A DNA stretch of 38,517 bases. Origin: Candidatus Prevotella equi (GTDB lineage Bacteria > Bacteroidota > Bacteroidia > Bacteroidales > Bacteroidaceae). This document shows positions 30,160 to 37,657 of this stretch, piece by piece. The number at the start of each line of letters is the position of its first letter. Positions within the stretch are counted from its first letter, which is position 1. The stretch is taken from NCBI GenBank assembly GCA_018065145.1, contig JAGHTW010000155.1, positions 1 to 38,517 on the forward strand, written 5' to 3'. The notes beneath the pieces were generated by a model. That model was not told the DNA's origin. It made no database searches and saw nothing but the letters and a program-made list of their open reading frames with translations. A program made the position numbers and the translations under genes.

Positions 30160-30165
30160 CATAGA

Positions 30166-30180
30166 AACCGAAGGAAGGTA
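30166..30180. promoter_or_regulatory. Operator O6 (half-degenerate)
   Basis: AACCGAAGGAAGGTA, 21 bp centre to centre from O5 (two helical turns), matches the operator family with two changes. It also contains the GGAAGG ribosome site of the next gene, so the resemblance may partly be chance. Confidence 0.5.
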
Positions 30181-30185
30181 TATAA

Positions 30186-30338
30186 ATGAATGAGCTTCAG
30201 GCGGACAACGCAATTAAATTACTGGCCAGACTGTACTGCCAGCAAAACGGAATTGAAAAATTCGAAATTTTAATGAAGAAGGAGAAGAGAGATGAAAAAG
30301 AATTTTGTAATCGGAATACTGGCAGGGCTGATTGTTAA
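30186..30338 (+). CDS. Small early protein (50 aa)
   Basis: Below the track limit. ATG 30186 with GAAGGAAGG upstream, ending at TAA 30336. The product, starting MNELQADNAIKLLARLYCQQ then NGIEKFEILMKKEK, matches a common tiny early protein of clostridial phages ('...LL..LY..QNG.e...'). Its last 15 codons overlap the next gene in another frame, and are probably less constrained. Function unknown. Confidence 0.65.
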   Translation: MNELQADNAIKLLARLYCQQNGIEKFEILMKKEKRDEKEFCNRNTGRADC

Positions 30339-30516
30339 TAGAGAAATTTATTCTCAAAACTCAATATGGCTTCAGATTGGTTTTGTAATTACAATCGCAT
30401 TTTTTGTGCTTGTGGTGATTTCAGAAGTCGAGTGTGTATTGGAAGAAAGAGCAAAGAAGCGCAGAAAAACCGAGAGAATGCGCAGACAGTTGGAAAGAAT
30501 AACAGGAGGCAGATGA
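30292..30516 (+). CDS. Small membrane protein
   Basis: A 74-residue protein, ATG 30292 with GGAGAAGAG upstream, within the end of the previous gene. One or two hydrophobic helices (FVIGILAGLIV and IWLQIGFVITIAFFVLVVI) are followed by a strongly basic cytoplasmic tail (RAKKRRKTERMRRQLE). Early phage membrane proteins of this kind can be involved in superinfection exclusion or replication anchoring; no evidence for either here. Confidence 0.7.
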   Translation: MKKNFVIGILAGLIVNREIYSQNSIWLQIGFVITIAFFVLVVISEVECVLEERAKKRRKTERMRRQLERITGGR

Positions 30517-30809
30517 TGGAAGACGAAAGAAGGAACAATTTACTTGATTTGATGCGAAAACTATCCTTATCCGCTACAGCATATCAGGAAGTGAGAGAAG
30601 ACGGATTTGATTTAGGTGTTCATGTAAGTGACACATTTATGGGCATTGACACAAAGACAGTAGTGCCCATTTACAAAGGCATTCAGGTTCTTGCAGAGGC
30701 TGCAGAAAAAGAGCTGAAAGAAGAGATCAAATGCGGAAGTTTGTTTCTGAGTTTTGACGCGTTTGGTGTGACTTTTATGCAGGTTGATTTCAAAGGAGAG
30801 GAAAGATGA
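30516..30809 (+). CDS. Hypothetical early protein
   Basis: A 97-residue protein. Two ATGs, 30513 and 30516, follow AGGAGG; the second gives the better 6-base spacing. The track start at 30366 is a shadow frame. The sequence is helical, then a beta/alpha part (DLGVHVSDTFMGIDTK and SLFLSFDAFGVTFMQVDF). It overlaps the Gp157 start (ATGA). Unrecognised. Confidence 0.65.
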   Translation: MEDERRNNLLDLMRKLSLSATAYQEVREDGFDLGVHVSDTFMGIDTKTVVPIYKGIQVLAEAAEKELKEEIKCGSLFLSFDAFGVTFMQVDFKGEER

Positions 30810-31315
30810 GCAATTTATATGAACTTACAGCAGAGTACAGAGAGCTGCTGATGATGCTGGAAGACAGCGAGACTGCAGATGAGGTAATTATTGACACCCT
30901 TGAAGCAGTAGAGGGTGAGCTTGAAATTAAAGCGGAAGGATATGTAAAAGTTATACGCAGCATGGAGGCAGACGCAAAGGCACTTATGGAAGAGGCCGAC
31001 AGACTCGCAGAAAAAGCTGCAGTTGTTAAGAACAGAATCGAAAAGCTGAAGCTTGCTTTGCAGATGGCACTTATTGCGACGGGGCACGACGACAGGGAAG
31101 GCGTTCAGGCTGGACTTTACAGGATCAAACTTGTGAACAACGGCGGCCAGCGTCCTTTGATCATTGACGGAGAAGTCCCCAACAGATTTGTCAAGATGAT
31201 TCCCCAGAACGATAATCACGCGATCAGGCAGCATCTTGAAGAGCTTGCAACTGCAGGAATCGAATGTACATGGGCGCACCTTGGTGAGCGCGGTAAGCAT
31301 ATAACAATCAAATAG
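30806..31315 (+). CDS. Gp157-family protein
   Basis: A 169-residue protein, coupled by ATGA to the previous gene with AAAGGAGAGG upstream. The N-terminal half is helical (LYELTAEYRELLMMLED and a long coiled coil). The C-terminal half (GLYRIKLVNNGGQRPLIIDG, then VPNRFVKMIPQNDNHAIRQHL) matches the Siphovirus Gp157 family, where it often precedes recombination genes, as here. Family members have been linked to phage resistance in Streptococcus; the molecular role is unclear. Confidence 0.85.
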   Translation: MSNLYELTAEYRELLMMLEDSETADEVIIDTLEAVEGELEIKAEGYVKVIRSMEADAKALMEEADRLAEKAAVVKNRIEKLKLALQMALIATGHDDREGVQAGLYRIKLVNNGGQRPLIIDGEVPNRFVKMIPQNDNHAIRQHLEELATAGIECTWAHLGERGKHITIK

Positions 31316-31331
31316 TAAAGGAGGACATGAG

Positions 31332-32030
31332 ATGAAATTTAGAGATCTTACAGCTAGTGAGGTAGAGTGCCGAGTTGCTACTGCCAGCGAAAAAGGAGTA
31401 AGTTTGCTGCTTTACAAAGACGCAAGATGTGACATGCGTATTTTGGATGAGACTGTTGGCGCTGAGTACTGGCAGAGAAAGCACGAATTGATCAACGGTA
31501 ATTTGTTCTGCAGCGTTGGAATTTACAACAAGGAATTGCAGCAGTGGATCTGGAAGCAGGACGTGGGAACAGAATCCTACACAGAGAAAGAGAAAGGGCA
31601 GTCAAGTGACTCATTCAAAAGGAGTTGCTTTTGCTGGGGCATCGGACGCGAACTCTATACAGCGCCTTTTATCTGGGTAAAAGCTGAAATGAAACAGAAC
31701 AATGGACGCTGGACAACTTACGACAAGTTTGATGTATCGGAGATGGTTGTCGAAGACGGAACAATCACAAAGCTGCAGATTGTAAATTCTAATACAAAAA
31801 AGGTTGTTTTCACTTACGGAACTGCAGAAAAGGACAAAGTTACTACTCAGATCCCTGCACGGTACATGGATAAGCTTGTAAGCACGCTGAAGGACAACGA
31901 GATCGAACTTACAACCATTTACAAGCTTTACAAAGTAAGCGACTTATCAGAGCTGAATCTTTCAAGCCTTAATAACATCATGGAACACATACCGAACATT
32001 ATGGAATGGCAGGCGGCTCATGGAAACTAA
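31332..32030 (+). CDS. Rad52-like single-strand annealing protein
   Basis: A 232-residue protein with AAAGGAGGAC upstream. The core ARCDMRILDETVGAEYWQRK, then DVGTESYTEKEKGQSSDSFK and CFCWGIGRELYTAPFIW, is the Rad52/22-type phage annealase pattern. It anneals complementary single strands during phage recombination and replication. Followed by a NinB-like gene and SSB, its usual partners. The C-terminus carries a short extra domain that may bind SSB. No paired exonuclease is recognised nearby. Confidence 0.88.
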   Translation: MKFRDLTASEVECRVATASEKGVSLLLYKDARCDMRILDETVGAEYWQRKHELINGNLFCSVGIYNKELQQWIWKQDVGTESYTEKEKGQSSDSFKRSCFCWGIGRELYTAPFIWVKAEMKQNNGRWTTYDKFDVSEMVVEDGTITKLQIVNSNTKKVVFTYGTAEKDKVTTQIPARYMDKLVSTLKDNEIELTTIYKLYKVSDLSELNLSSLNNIMEHIPNIMEWQAAHGN

Positions 32031-32565
32031 AGGACGATTGGCGACAATCACGCGCAATGTGATGAATGGAAAATTGATGATCACATTTGAGATCGACGCC
32101 GTGAGTACGGAAGAAATAAACGACCTGAATGGTATTGAACTGGATGTTATAGCACACAAGCACAGAGAAAAACGCAGCCTAGATGCAAATGCATATTTTC
32201 ATGTCCTTGTGGGAAAGATCGCAGACAAGAGAAATCTATCAAAGCAGTATGTAAAAAATATGCTCATATGCAGTTATGGGCAGCAGCTTTTAAATCTTGA
32301 CGGCGCGCCAGTGGTGTTTAAGGCGAATGTGCAACCTGAAGAAATGTTCGAAAACATGACACTTCACTGCGCGCCCTGCAGATCATCTATTGAGAATGGC
32401 AAAGAGATTGTATTTTACAAGGTTTTCAGAGGATCGCACACATACGACACGCACGAAATGCATGTATTGATTTCAGGGACGGTGGACGAGGCAAAACAGC
32501 AGGGCATTGAGGTTCTACCGCCAAGAGAACTTGAAAGGATGGTGAACGCATGGCACGAAGCATAA
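32020..32565 (+). CDS. NinB-like recombination protein
   Basis: A 181-residue protein overlapping the annealase gene by 11 bases. It contains AHKHREKRSLDANAYFHVLV and GKIADKRNLSKQYVKNML, the KRSLDANAYFW pattern of phage NinB-like recombination proteins, then a DGAPVVFKANVQPEEMFEN part and a C-terminal LPPRELERMVNAW helix. NinB binds ssDNA and aids recombination in lambdoid phages. Assignment is by pattern and neighbours. Confidence 0.7.
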   Translation: METKGRLATITRNVMNGKLMITFEIDAVSTEEINDLNGIELDVIAHKHREKRSLDANAYFHVLVGKIADKRNLSKQYVKNMLICSYGQQLLNLDGAPVVFKANVQPEEMFENMTLHCAPCRSSIENGKEIVFYKVFRGSHTYDTHEMHVLISGTVDEAKQQGIEVLPPRELERMVNAWHEA

Positions 32566-32837
32566 TGCAGACAGAAAAAGAATGTTATGTTTGCGGATCG
32601 ACTTACGGACTGGAAGAGCATCACGTGATTTATGGAACAGCAAACAGAAAACTATCTGAGAAGTACGGCCTTAAGGTTTGGCTATGCCATGCACACCACA
32701 CTGGAAGCGCTGGCGTCCATTTTAACCGCGATTTAGACATGCAGCTAAAGAAATATGCACAGGAGTGTTTTGAATTGAAATACGGGGCAAATATGAGCTT
32801 CAGAGAGGTATTCGGAAAGAATTATAAGGAGGAATAA
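32550..32837 (+). CDS. HNH-type zinc-binding protein
   Basis: A 95-residue protein starting in the end of the NinB-like gene (ATG 32565 is an alternative start). CYVCGSTYGLEEHHVIYGT provides CxxC and the HH pair, and KVWLCHAHHTG the second metal-binding part; the C..C / HH / C..H-H arrangement is that of compact HNH nuclease-like phage proteins found beside SSB. Could be a recombination endonuclease or a DNA-binding zinc finger. Catalysis is not certain. Confidence 0.7.
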   Translation: MARSIMQTEKECYVCGSTYGLEEHHVIYGTANRKLSEKYGLKVWLCHAHHTGSAGVHFNRDLDMQLKKYAQECFELKYGANMSFREVFGKNYKEE

Positions 32838-32842
32838 AACAA

Positions 32843-33259
32843 ATGAATAAATTTATTGCAATGGGACGTCTTACAAAAGATCCTGAGGTGAGATATTCAC
32901 AGGGAGCAACACCTACTGCAGTTGCAAACTTTTCTATCGCAGTAGACAGAAGATTCAAGAGAGAAGGAGAACCTGACGCGGATTTTTTCAACTGTACCGC
33001 ATTCGGAAAGCAGGGCGAGTTCGTTGAAAAGTACTTGAAAAAGGGAATCAAGGTTGTTGTTTGCGGAAGAGTCCAGAATGAAACCTACACGAACAAGGAA
33101 GGCCAGAAAGTAACACAGACAAAAGTTATGGTTGAGGAAATTGAGTTTGCAGAGAGCAAGAACGCAGGCGAACAGAAAACAGAGCAAAAGCCCATGACTG
33201 GCAATGATGGTTTTATGTCTATACCTGACGGAATTGCCGAAGAACTGCCTTTTAACTAG
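32843..33259 (+). CDS. ssb: Single-stranded DNA-binding protein
   Basis: A 138-residue OB-fold protein with AAGGAGG upstream. MNKFIAMGRLTKDPEVRYS, then FFNCTAFGKQGEFVEKYLKK and VVVCGRVQNETYTNKEGQ are textbook SSB. The short linker ends in EELPFN, close to the acidic tail (DDLPF) that recruits partner proteins, although one Asn follows the Phe. It coats ssDNA during replication and works with the annealase upstream. Confidence 0.95.
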   Translation: MNKFIAMGRLTKDPEVRYSQGATPTAVANFSIAVDRRFKREGEPDADFFNCTAFGKQGEFVEKYLKKGIKVVVCGRVQNETYTNKEGQKVTQTKVMVEEIEFAESKNAGEQKTEQKPMTGNDGFMSIPDGIAEELPFN

Positions 33260-33269
33260 GAGGAAAGTT

Positions 33270-33629
33270 ATGAATAGATTTCATGTTTATGTTAAACAGT
33301 CCGAGGGGGAATCTATAAATAATCTTACTATTGTTGACTTAATCCCTGAAGGAAGAGAAAACGCGATCAGCAGAGAGATGCTGCTGGCAAAATGCATTGA
33401 GCTTGATATTTGTTACAACGACAGAGCAATGCGACAGCTCATTGAGAGAGAAAAGAAGGAATTTGTAATTCTTGCACGTGAAGGCGGCGGATATTACAGA
33501 CCTACACACGATGACATGCTGGATCTGAACAGATACATTCGGCAGGAAACACACAGAGCGATATCTGTATTCCGAAACATCAAAAGAGCAAAGGCTCTTT
33601 ATGAGGATTTCAGGAGGGGGATCATGTAA
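33270..33629 (+). CDS. Winged-helix-like early protein
   Basis: A 119-residue protein; ATG 33270 follows AGGAGGAAAG (the track start is 66 bases upstream inside ssb). The pattern NAISREMLLAKCIELDICYN then DRAMRQLIEREKKEFVILAREGGGYYR resembles a winged helix with a beta hairpin wing. A long C-terminal helix follows. It recurs between SSB and the replication protein in clostridial phages and may take part in replication initiation. Confidence 0.7.
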   Translation: MNRFHVYVKQSEGESINNLTIVDLIPEGRENAISREMLLAKCIELDICYNDRAMRQLIEREKKEFVILAREGGGYYRPTHDDMLDLNRYIRQETHRAISVFRNIKRAKALYEDFRRGIM

Positions 33630-34046
33630 ATGGGAAGTAGAAGAATGCTAACACGGCAGATTACGGACGATGACAATTTTTTATCGCTCAGCTCCGCGCA
33701 GCAAGCTCTTTTTCTGCATCTTACAATGATTTCCGACGATGATGGATTCACAAACAAAACTTCACTTTGCATGTTCAAAGCACATGCGACGCAAGAAGAC
33801 ATGAATGAACTGATCAACAAAAGATATATCATCAGATTCCCTTCTGGTGTTGTCTGTATTAAGCATTGGTTTATGGCAAATGCAATTAGAAAAGATAGAT
33901 ATACTCCGACATTGCACCAAGATGAGAGATCACAGCTCTATTTGCACAAAAACAATGTTTATTCATTCACACCAGAAGATGAAGAAGATGAGGAAGATGA
34001 GGAAGAAAAGCCACAAAATAAGCCTTTAAAAATAACTTTTAAGTAA
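33630..34046 (+). CDS. Putative replication initiator (N-terminal wHTH only)
   Basis: A 138-residue protein starting on the base after the previous stop, with AGGAGGGGG upstream. SRRMLTRQITDDDNFLSLSS, then AQQALFLHLTMISDDDGFT and WFMANAIRKDRYTPT match the N-terminal domain of DnaD-type replication proteins of Bacillota phages. Usual relatives are about 250 residues; here the C-terminal domain is replaced by an acidic run (EDEEDEEDEEE) and a Lys-rich end. Four iterons begin immediately after its stop codon, so it is the likely origin-binding protein. No helicase or loader gene was recognised. Confidence 0.72.
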   Translation: MGSRRMLTRQITDDDNFLSLSSAQQALFLHLTMISDDDGFTNKTSLCMFKAHATQEDMNELINKRYIIRFPSGVVCIKHWFMANAIRKDRYTPTLHQDERSQLYLHKNNVYSFTPEDEEDEEDEEEKPQNKPLKITFK

Positions 34047-34087
34047 TGGTTGCCAAGTGGTTGCCAGATGGTTGCCGCTTGGTTGCC
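34047..34087 (+). repeat. Four TGGTTGCC iterons (candidate origin)
   Basis: TGGTTGCC occurs at 34047, 34058, 34069 and 34080, exactly 11 bp apart, separated by different triplets (AAG, AGA, GCT). The spacing places every copy on about the same face of the helix, as for an initiator-binding array. The first copy begins right after the stop codon of the putative initiator. Confidence 0.85.
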
Positions 34088-34090
34088 TCA

Positions 34091-34135
34091 ATATAAGTTA
34101 AGTTAATATAAGTTAAGTTAATATAAGTTAAAGTA
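34091..34135 (+). repeat. AT-rich 15-bp tandem repeats (candidate unwinding element)
   Basis: ATATAAGTTAAGTTA occurs twice (34091, 34106) and a third, diverged copy starts at 34121. All are A/T-rich and directly follow the iterons. The arrangement iterons plus AT-rich repeats is the classical layout of a replication origin. Confidence 0.8.
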
Positions 34136-34137
34136 AG

Positions 34138-34170
34138 TACAAGAAGGGATCTTGCACTGTCTTTCTTGTA
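34138..34170. other. Inverted repeat beside the candidate origin
   Basis: TACAAGAA (34138-34145) pairs perfectly with TTCTTGTA (34163-34170) around a 17-base loop. It could be an origin structure or an mRNA hairpin; the next gene's GGAGGA site follows. Confidence 0.5.
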
Positions 34171-34183
34171 TTCTGGAGGATCA

Positions 34184-34552
34184 ATGAACAAATACAAAGC
34201 AGTAAAAGTACTTGTTGACGGTATTAAGTTTGACAGCAAAAAAGAAGCTGCTAGATATTCAGAGCTTAAGATCTTAGAAAAAGCAGGAATTATAACAGAC
34301 TTAAATTTGCAGCAGAAATTTGTATTGATACCATCACAATATGCAGAGGTTACTGGTTACGGAAAACCGAAAAGAAAATGCATTGAGAAAGAGTGTTCTT
34401 ACATTGCAGATTTCACGTATATGCAAGACGGGAAACTGGTTGTAGAGGATGTAAAGGGATACCGAGATCCCAGCTCTGCAGCATATGCAAAATTTACTAT
34501 TAAGAGAAAGTTGATGCTATATGTTCACCACATAAGGATCAAGGAGATTTAG
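34184..34552 (+). CDS. DUF1064 nuclease-like protein
   Basis: A 122-residue protein; ATG 34184 follows TGGAGGATCA (track start 34166 is out of range of it). KYKAVKVLVDGIKFDSKKEA then ARYSEL, ADFTYMQDGKLVVEDVKGY and the closing KFTIKRKLMLYVH form the DUF1064 pattern, a PD-(D/E)xK-like small endonuclease in which the Asp of ADF and the ExK of VEDVK are the likely metal-binding residues. Probably processes branched DNA in replication or recombination. It follows the origin. Confidence 0.85.
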   Translation: MNKYKAVKVLVDGIKFDSKKEAARYSELKILEKAGIITDLNLQQKFVLIPSQYAEVTGYGKPKRKCIEKECSYIADFTYMQDGKLVVEDVKGYRDPSSAAYAKFTIKRKLMLYVHHIRIKEI

Positions 34553-34560
34553 GAGGAGAA

Positions 34561-35154
34561 ATGCGAAAGAAGCACTACACAAGAGATGAAATTATAAAAA
34601 TCTGTAATCAGGTTGCAAGGGAGAGAAGAATGGCACATTTGACTCCTTGGACTGCAATGTCAATCATATGCGGATATACATTGCTGAAAGAAAAAGATTT
34701 CAAGGGTAAAAGGATTCATGCAGTAAGCAAGGCTGTTGATGCATACGAAACAAAATATTTGAACGGCGAGATTGATCTGCAGGAGATGCGAAGAGCAGTA
34801 ATTGAAAAGTGTGATTTCCTCGTGCTGGAATACAATGCCTACACAGAGCAGGATATCGCATTCAGAAAGGGAACATTTAACCACTGGATCGACGAGAAGC
34901 AGCTCCAGCCGCAGAACGCTATAAATGAATTTGCTATTCGGTACATGATATTTTTCTTCACTGTTCTGGGCGAAATGCACGGTTACGGCGAGAAGCGCAT
35001 TAAAGACATATACACAGAGCTTAATAAAAATTTAAACATGTATGCTGATAACAAAATATCGTTGAAGCAATGGCAAAAAGAACTGATGGAAGACGCAGGC
35101 ATTTGGTTTGATGTTCCTGAAGATCCGATCACTAAAACGAAAGGGAATAAGTGA
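34561..35154 (+). CDS. Conserved early phage protein
   Basis: A 197-residue protein with AGGAGGAG upstream. It is helical, with HLTPWTAMSIICGYTLLKEK, EMRRAVIEKCDFLVLEYNAY, then an FAIRYMIFFFTVLGEMHGYG segment and an alpha tail. It is common in clostridial gut phages between nuclease and methyltransferase genes, unnamed. No catalytic motif seen. It may act in DNA metabolism. Confidence 0.6.
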   Translation: MRKKHYTRDEIIKICNQVARERRMAHLTPWTAMSIICGYTLLKEKDFKGKRIHAVSKAVDAYETKYLNGEIDLQEMRRAVIEKCDFLVLEYNAYTEQDIAFRKGTFNHWIDEKQLQPQNAINEFAIRYMIFFFTVLGEMHGYGEKRIKDIYTELNKNLNMYADNKISLKQWQKELMEDAGIWFDVPEDPITKTKGNK

Positions 35155-35855
35155 TGCTAGATTTTGGGTTTTACAATATGGACTGTATGGAAGGAATGAA
35201 GGAATTTCCTGACAACTATTTTGATCTTGCTATAGTTGATCCGCCGTATGGGATAGGCGTTGGGAGCATGGCATATACAAACGGCGTTGCAATTGTTGGA
35301 GGCAAATGCAAAGCAAGAAGAAAAGACTATTCTGGACATAAATTATGGGACACGCAGCCGCCCAGTAAAGAATACTTTACAGAACTATTCAGGGTGAGCA
35401 AAAGGCAAATAATATGGGGTGGAAATTATTTTACAGATAACTTGCCGCCTACAAAAAGCTGGATAGTTTGGGATAAAAGATGCGAAGAAAAAATGAGCAA
35501 CGATTTTGCTGATTGCGAACTTGCATGGTGCTCAAATGGTGTGGCAAGAGTGTTCAGATACCTGTACAACGGTATGCTGCAGGGAGACATGAAAAACAAA
35601 GAGGCAAGATTTCACCCTACACAGAAACCAGTTCAACTATACGAGTGGTTATTGAATAAATATGCAAAGGACGGGGATATTATCTTGGATACACACGTCG
35701 GCAGCGCAAGCAGCTTGGTTGCATGCCATAAAACAAGGCATAAATTTGTGGGGTTCGAATTAGATCCAGAATACTATGAAAGAGCAAAGGAAAGGCTGGA
35801 TGCTGAAATGGCTCAGATAAGTATTTTTGATTTTATGGAGGGTGACAATGATTAG
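35154..35855 (+). CDS. Orphan DNA methyltransferase (N6/N4 type)
   Basis: A 233-residue protein. TGA of the previous gene overlaps ATG 35154 (GTG 35151 is an alternative). The catalytic motif IV, DLAIVDPPYGIG, comes near residue 30, and the AdoMet-binding region is near the end: HPTQKPVQLYEWLLNKYA, GDIILDTHVGSASSLVACH, then FVGFELDPEYYERAKERL. That order is beta-class (N6_N4_Mtase). The motif I glycine pattern (THVGSAS) departs slightly from FxGxG. No restriction partner is nearby, so a protective or regulatory role against host restriction is likely. Confidence 0.88.
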   Translation: MLDFGFYNMDCMEGMKEFPDNYFDLAIVDPPYGIGVGSMAYTNGVAIVGGKCKARRKDYSGHKLWDTQPPSKEYFTELFRVSKRQIIWGGNYFTDNLPPTKSWIVWDKRCEEKMSNDFADCELAWCSNGVARVFRYLYNGMLQGDMKNKEARFHPTQKPVQLYEWLLNKYAKDGDIILDTHVGSASSLVACHKTRHKFVGFELDPEYYERAKERLDAEMAQISIFDFMEGDND

Positions 35856-36153
35856 GTCAGAAAAAGTTAGTGAATGCGAAAAATGTTCAACATGTGCAAG
35901 ATGCGGAAAAAACAAAATGCGTGCTGCTTTGTATGTGGCATGCGATAAATGTGGATGCGATTGCGCGGCAGCAGGTGGGGAGTACTACACATACAATGAC
36001 AAACAGTATTGCGTTTCTTGCATAAACAAAATATGCATGCAGGATCTTAGCAAAGAAGAGTTGATTGATCTGCTGGAGGATTTTGTTGATTCAGATGATC
36101 TGCTGGATTATTTTATGTCAACTAATTTTATTGAGAGGATAAGTGAATGGTAA
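35848..36153 (+). CDS. Multi-Cys zinc-binding protein
   Basis: A 101-residue protein; ATG 35848 follows GGAGGGTGAC in the methyltransferase end. Twelve Cys in the first 65 residues, in CEKCSTCARCGKNK, VACDKCGCDCAA and YCVSCINKICM contexts, point to two zinc sites, LIM- or ribbon-like. The C-terminal part is acidic helix (SKEELIDLLEDFVDSDDLLD). Unrecognised family; likely a DNA- or protein-binding adaptor. Confidence 0.65.
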   Translation: MIRSEKVSECEKCSTCARCGKNKMRAALYVACDKCGCDCAAAGGEYYTYNDKQYCVSCINKICMQDLSKEELIDLLEDFVDSDDLLDYFMSTNFIERISEW

Positions 36154-36242
36154 TTATTTCTTTTTTGGTTGGTGCAGTAATTGGATGTTTTTGTGGGATG
36201 GTTATTATGGCGATATGTGCAGCGCAGAGGGAGGACGATTGA
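36147..36242 (+). CDS. Tiny membrane protein (DUF3789-like, 31 aa)
   Basis: Below the track limit. ATG 36147 within the end of the previous gene, TGA at 36240. MVIISFLVGAVIGCFCGMVI then MAICAAQREDD has one transmembrane helix with GxxxG-like spacing and the short charged tail typical of DUF3789 proteins of clostridial mobile elements. Role unknown. Confidence 0.7.
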   Translation: MVIISFLVGAVIGCFCGMVIMAICAAQREDD

Positions 36243-36467
36243 TTGCGTGTACTTGATACGAAAGCTACGGGAGCAAACTTAAGAAATATGCTCAAAGAAC
36301 GAAACATACCAGTAAAAGATCTTGCGGCATACATGAACATGGAAAACCTAGTAAGTGCATATTGTTGGTTTAGGGGCGATCACATGCCGACAATAGACAA
36401 CCTAGTAATTATGACAGAGTTTTTTGACTGCAAACTGGATGACATTGTAAGAACAAAAGAGGTGTGA
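36243..36467 (+). CDS. Small Xre-type HTH protein
   Basis: A 74-residue protein. TTG 36243 follows GGGAGG directly after the previous stop. LDTKATGANLRNMLKERNIP, then VKDLAAYMNMENLVSAYCWF and MPTIDNLVIMTEFFDCKLDD is a well-known clostridial Xre-like form ('ATG.N....L......V..L........IY.W..G...P..DNL'). Likely a regulator or DNA adaptor; its target is unknown. Confidence 0.75.
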   Translation: MRVLDTKATGANLRNMLKERNIPVKDLAAYMNMENLVSAYCWFRGDHMPTIDNLVIMTEFFDCKLDDIVRTKEV

Positions 36468-36470
36468 CGA

Positions 36471-37175
36471 ATGATAAAAATTGAAAATGTGGTACTGCCT
36501 AGCGCTGCACAATGGGATGCGGTTATCAGAGGGATGAGAAATCCGATGAATAGTTGGGAGAAAAGTGATAGCTACATCACTTATGTTGAGGACTGCGACA
36601 CAGCAGAAACAGCAGATTATGAGTTCTTTGTTGGAGAAAATGATTTGAAGCTTATGAATAGTTTGGCAGATGCAGGATCAGCGCACGCGAAGTACAAAAG
36701 AATGTTGTGTGTGCTTTGCGATATCGTTGCCCCCATGTACTGGTGGAAGGAATGGGACACATATCTACACACGGTAAGAAATTCTTGCTCAACCATGCAT
36801 AAAATTCAGGCAAAAAAATTTGATCTTAATGACTTCAGCACAGAGCACTTAGAGTGGCGCGAGGAAAACATGACATGGGGGCAGAGGATTCCATTGAGAA
36901 ACATGGAAAACACTATTGTTTGCCTTAACCAGTGCAGAGAGAAGTATCTTGAAACCAAAGAAAAAATGTGGTGGTGGCAGATGATCCAGCTATTGCCAAG
37001 TAGTTACAACCAGAGATCTACTGTAATGATGAATTACGAGACACTCACAGCTATTTACAGATGGCGAAGAAATCACAAGCTTGATGAGTGGCAGGCCTTC
37101 TGTGATTGGATCGAGACACTACCTTATAGTGAACTGATAACAGGGAAAGGGGTTCGTAATGAAGACAAACATTAA
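36471..37175 (+). CDS. Conserved Trp-rich early protein (possible ThyX-like relation, unproven)
   Basis: A 234-residue protein, ATG 36471 with AAGAGGTGTG upstream. Recurring clostridial phage type with IRGMRNPMNSWEKSD, ENDLKLMNSLADAG, then YWWKEWDTYLHTVRNSCSTM and WWWQMIQLLPSSYNQRSTVM. The Arg/Ser/Tyr-rich 'NQRSTV' and 'NSCSTMH' segments faintly recall flavin-dependent thymidylate synthases, but the RHRxxS signature is missing. I do not assign a function. Its conservation and length suggest an enzyme of nucleotide metabolism. Confidence 0.55.
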   Translation: MIKIENVVLPSAAQWDAVIRGMRNPMNSWEKSDSYITYVEDCDTAETADYEFFVGENDLKLMNSLADAGSAHAKYKRMLCVLCDIVAPMYWWKEWDTYLHTVRNSCSTMHKIQAKKFDLNDFSTEHLEWREENMTWGQRIPLRNMENTIVCLNQCREKYLETKEKMWWWQMIQLLPSSYNQRSTVMMNYETLTAIYRWRRNHKLDEWQAFCDWIETLPYSELITGKGVRNEDKH

Positions 37176-37368
37176 GCAATTGGTAGACAATGCATACAAA
37201 CAAGGTCGGAAAGATGCTCTTGAAGATCTTACAGAGTATATTAGAGAAAACCAGTTCAATTCAGTTATTGTAGAATCGTGGTGTTCTAATATCGGAATGT
37301 GCGACTTTGGGAAAGTAGTTGAACTGTTTTTGAGATACACAGAAGAAGGAGAACAGAATGATTACTAG
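37159..37368 (+). CDS. Small hypothetical early protein
   Basis: A 69-residue protein, ATG 37159 overlapping the previous gene, with AAAGGGG upstream. Mostly helical, with DNAYKQGRKDALEDLTEYIR as its best-defined helix and two Cys. Overlaps the next gene by 11 bases. No recognised family. Confidence 0.6.
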   Translation: MKTNIKQLVDNAYKQGRKDALEDLTEYIRENQFNSVIVESWCSNIGMCDFGKVVELFLRYTEEGEQNDY

Positions 37369-37657
37369 ATATAATCTTATACAGGCTATATATGACAATG
37401 TTGACACGTGGAGTTGTCAGTCACCTTGTCCACACAGAATGGAAGAAGAAAAGCCAGAATGTATGTGCTATACATGTGCAGAACAGAAACTGAAGGAGTA
37501 TGAGAATAGTATTCGCAGACAGATGATTGATGAGTTTGCACAAAGAATAGCGAATCAATGTATGTGTGGTAGTAAATGTAGAAAAGAATGTTCGAAATTA
37601 GACTGCTGTTTAATTTGGGATATTGCGGAGCAGATGAAAGGAGAAACGGATGGCTAA
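37358..37657 (+). CDS. Cys-rich hypothetical protein
   Basis: A 99-residue protein, ATG 37358 with GAAGGAG upstream. Two Cys clusters, SCQSPCPHRMEEEKPECMCYTC and QCMCGSKCRKECSKLDCCL when split at the helix between them, surround a helical spacer. Probably two zinc sites. Found in the distal early operon, where small auxiliary host-takeover proteins are common. Function unknown. Confidence 0.6.
   Translation: MITRYNLIQAIYDNVDTWSCQSPCPHRMEEEKPECMCYTCAEQKLKEYENSIRRQMIDEFAQRIANQCMCGSKCRKECSKLDCCLIWDIAEQMKGETDG

Noticed and set aside
34047-34135. CRISPR-like array
   Set aside because: Repeats are 8 and 15 bp with 3-bp or no spacers; they fit iterons and an AT-rich unwinding element, not a CRISPR.
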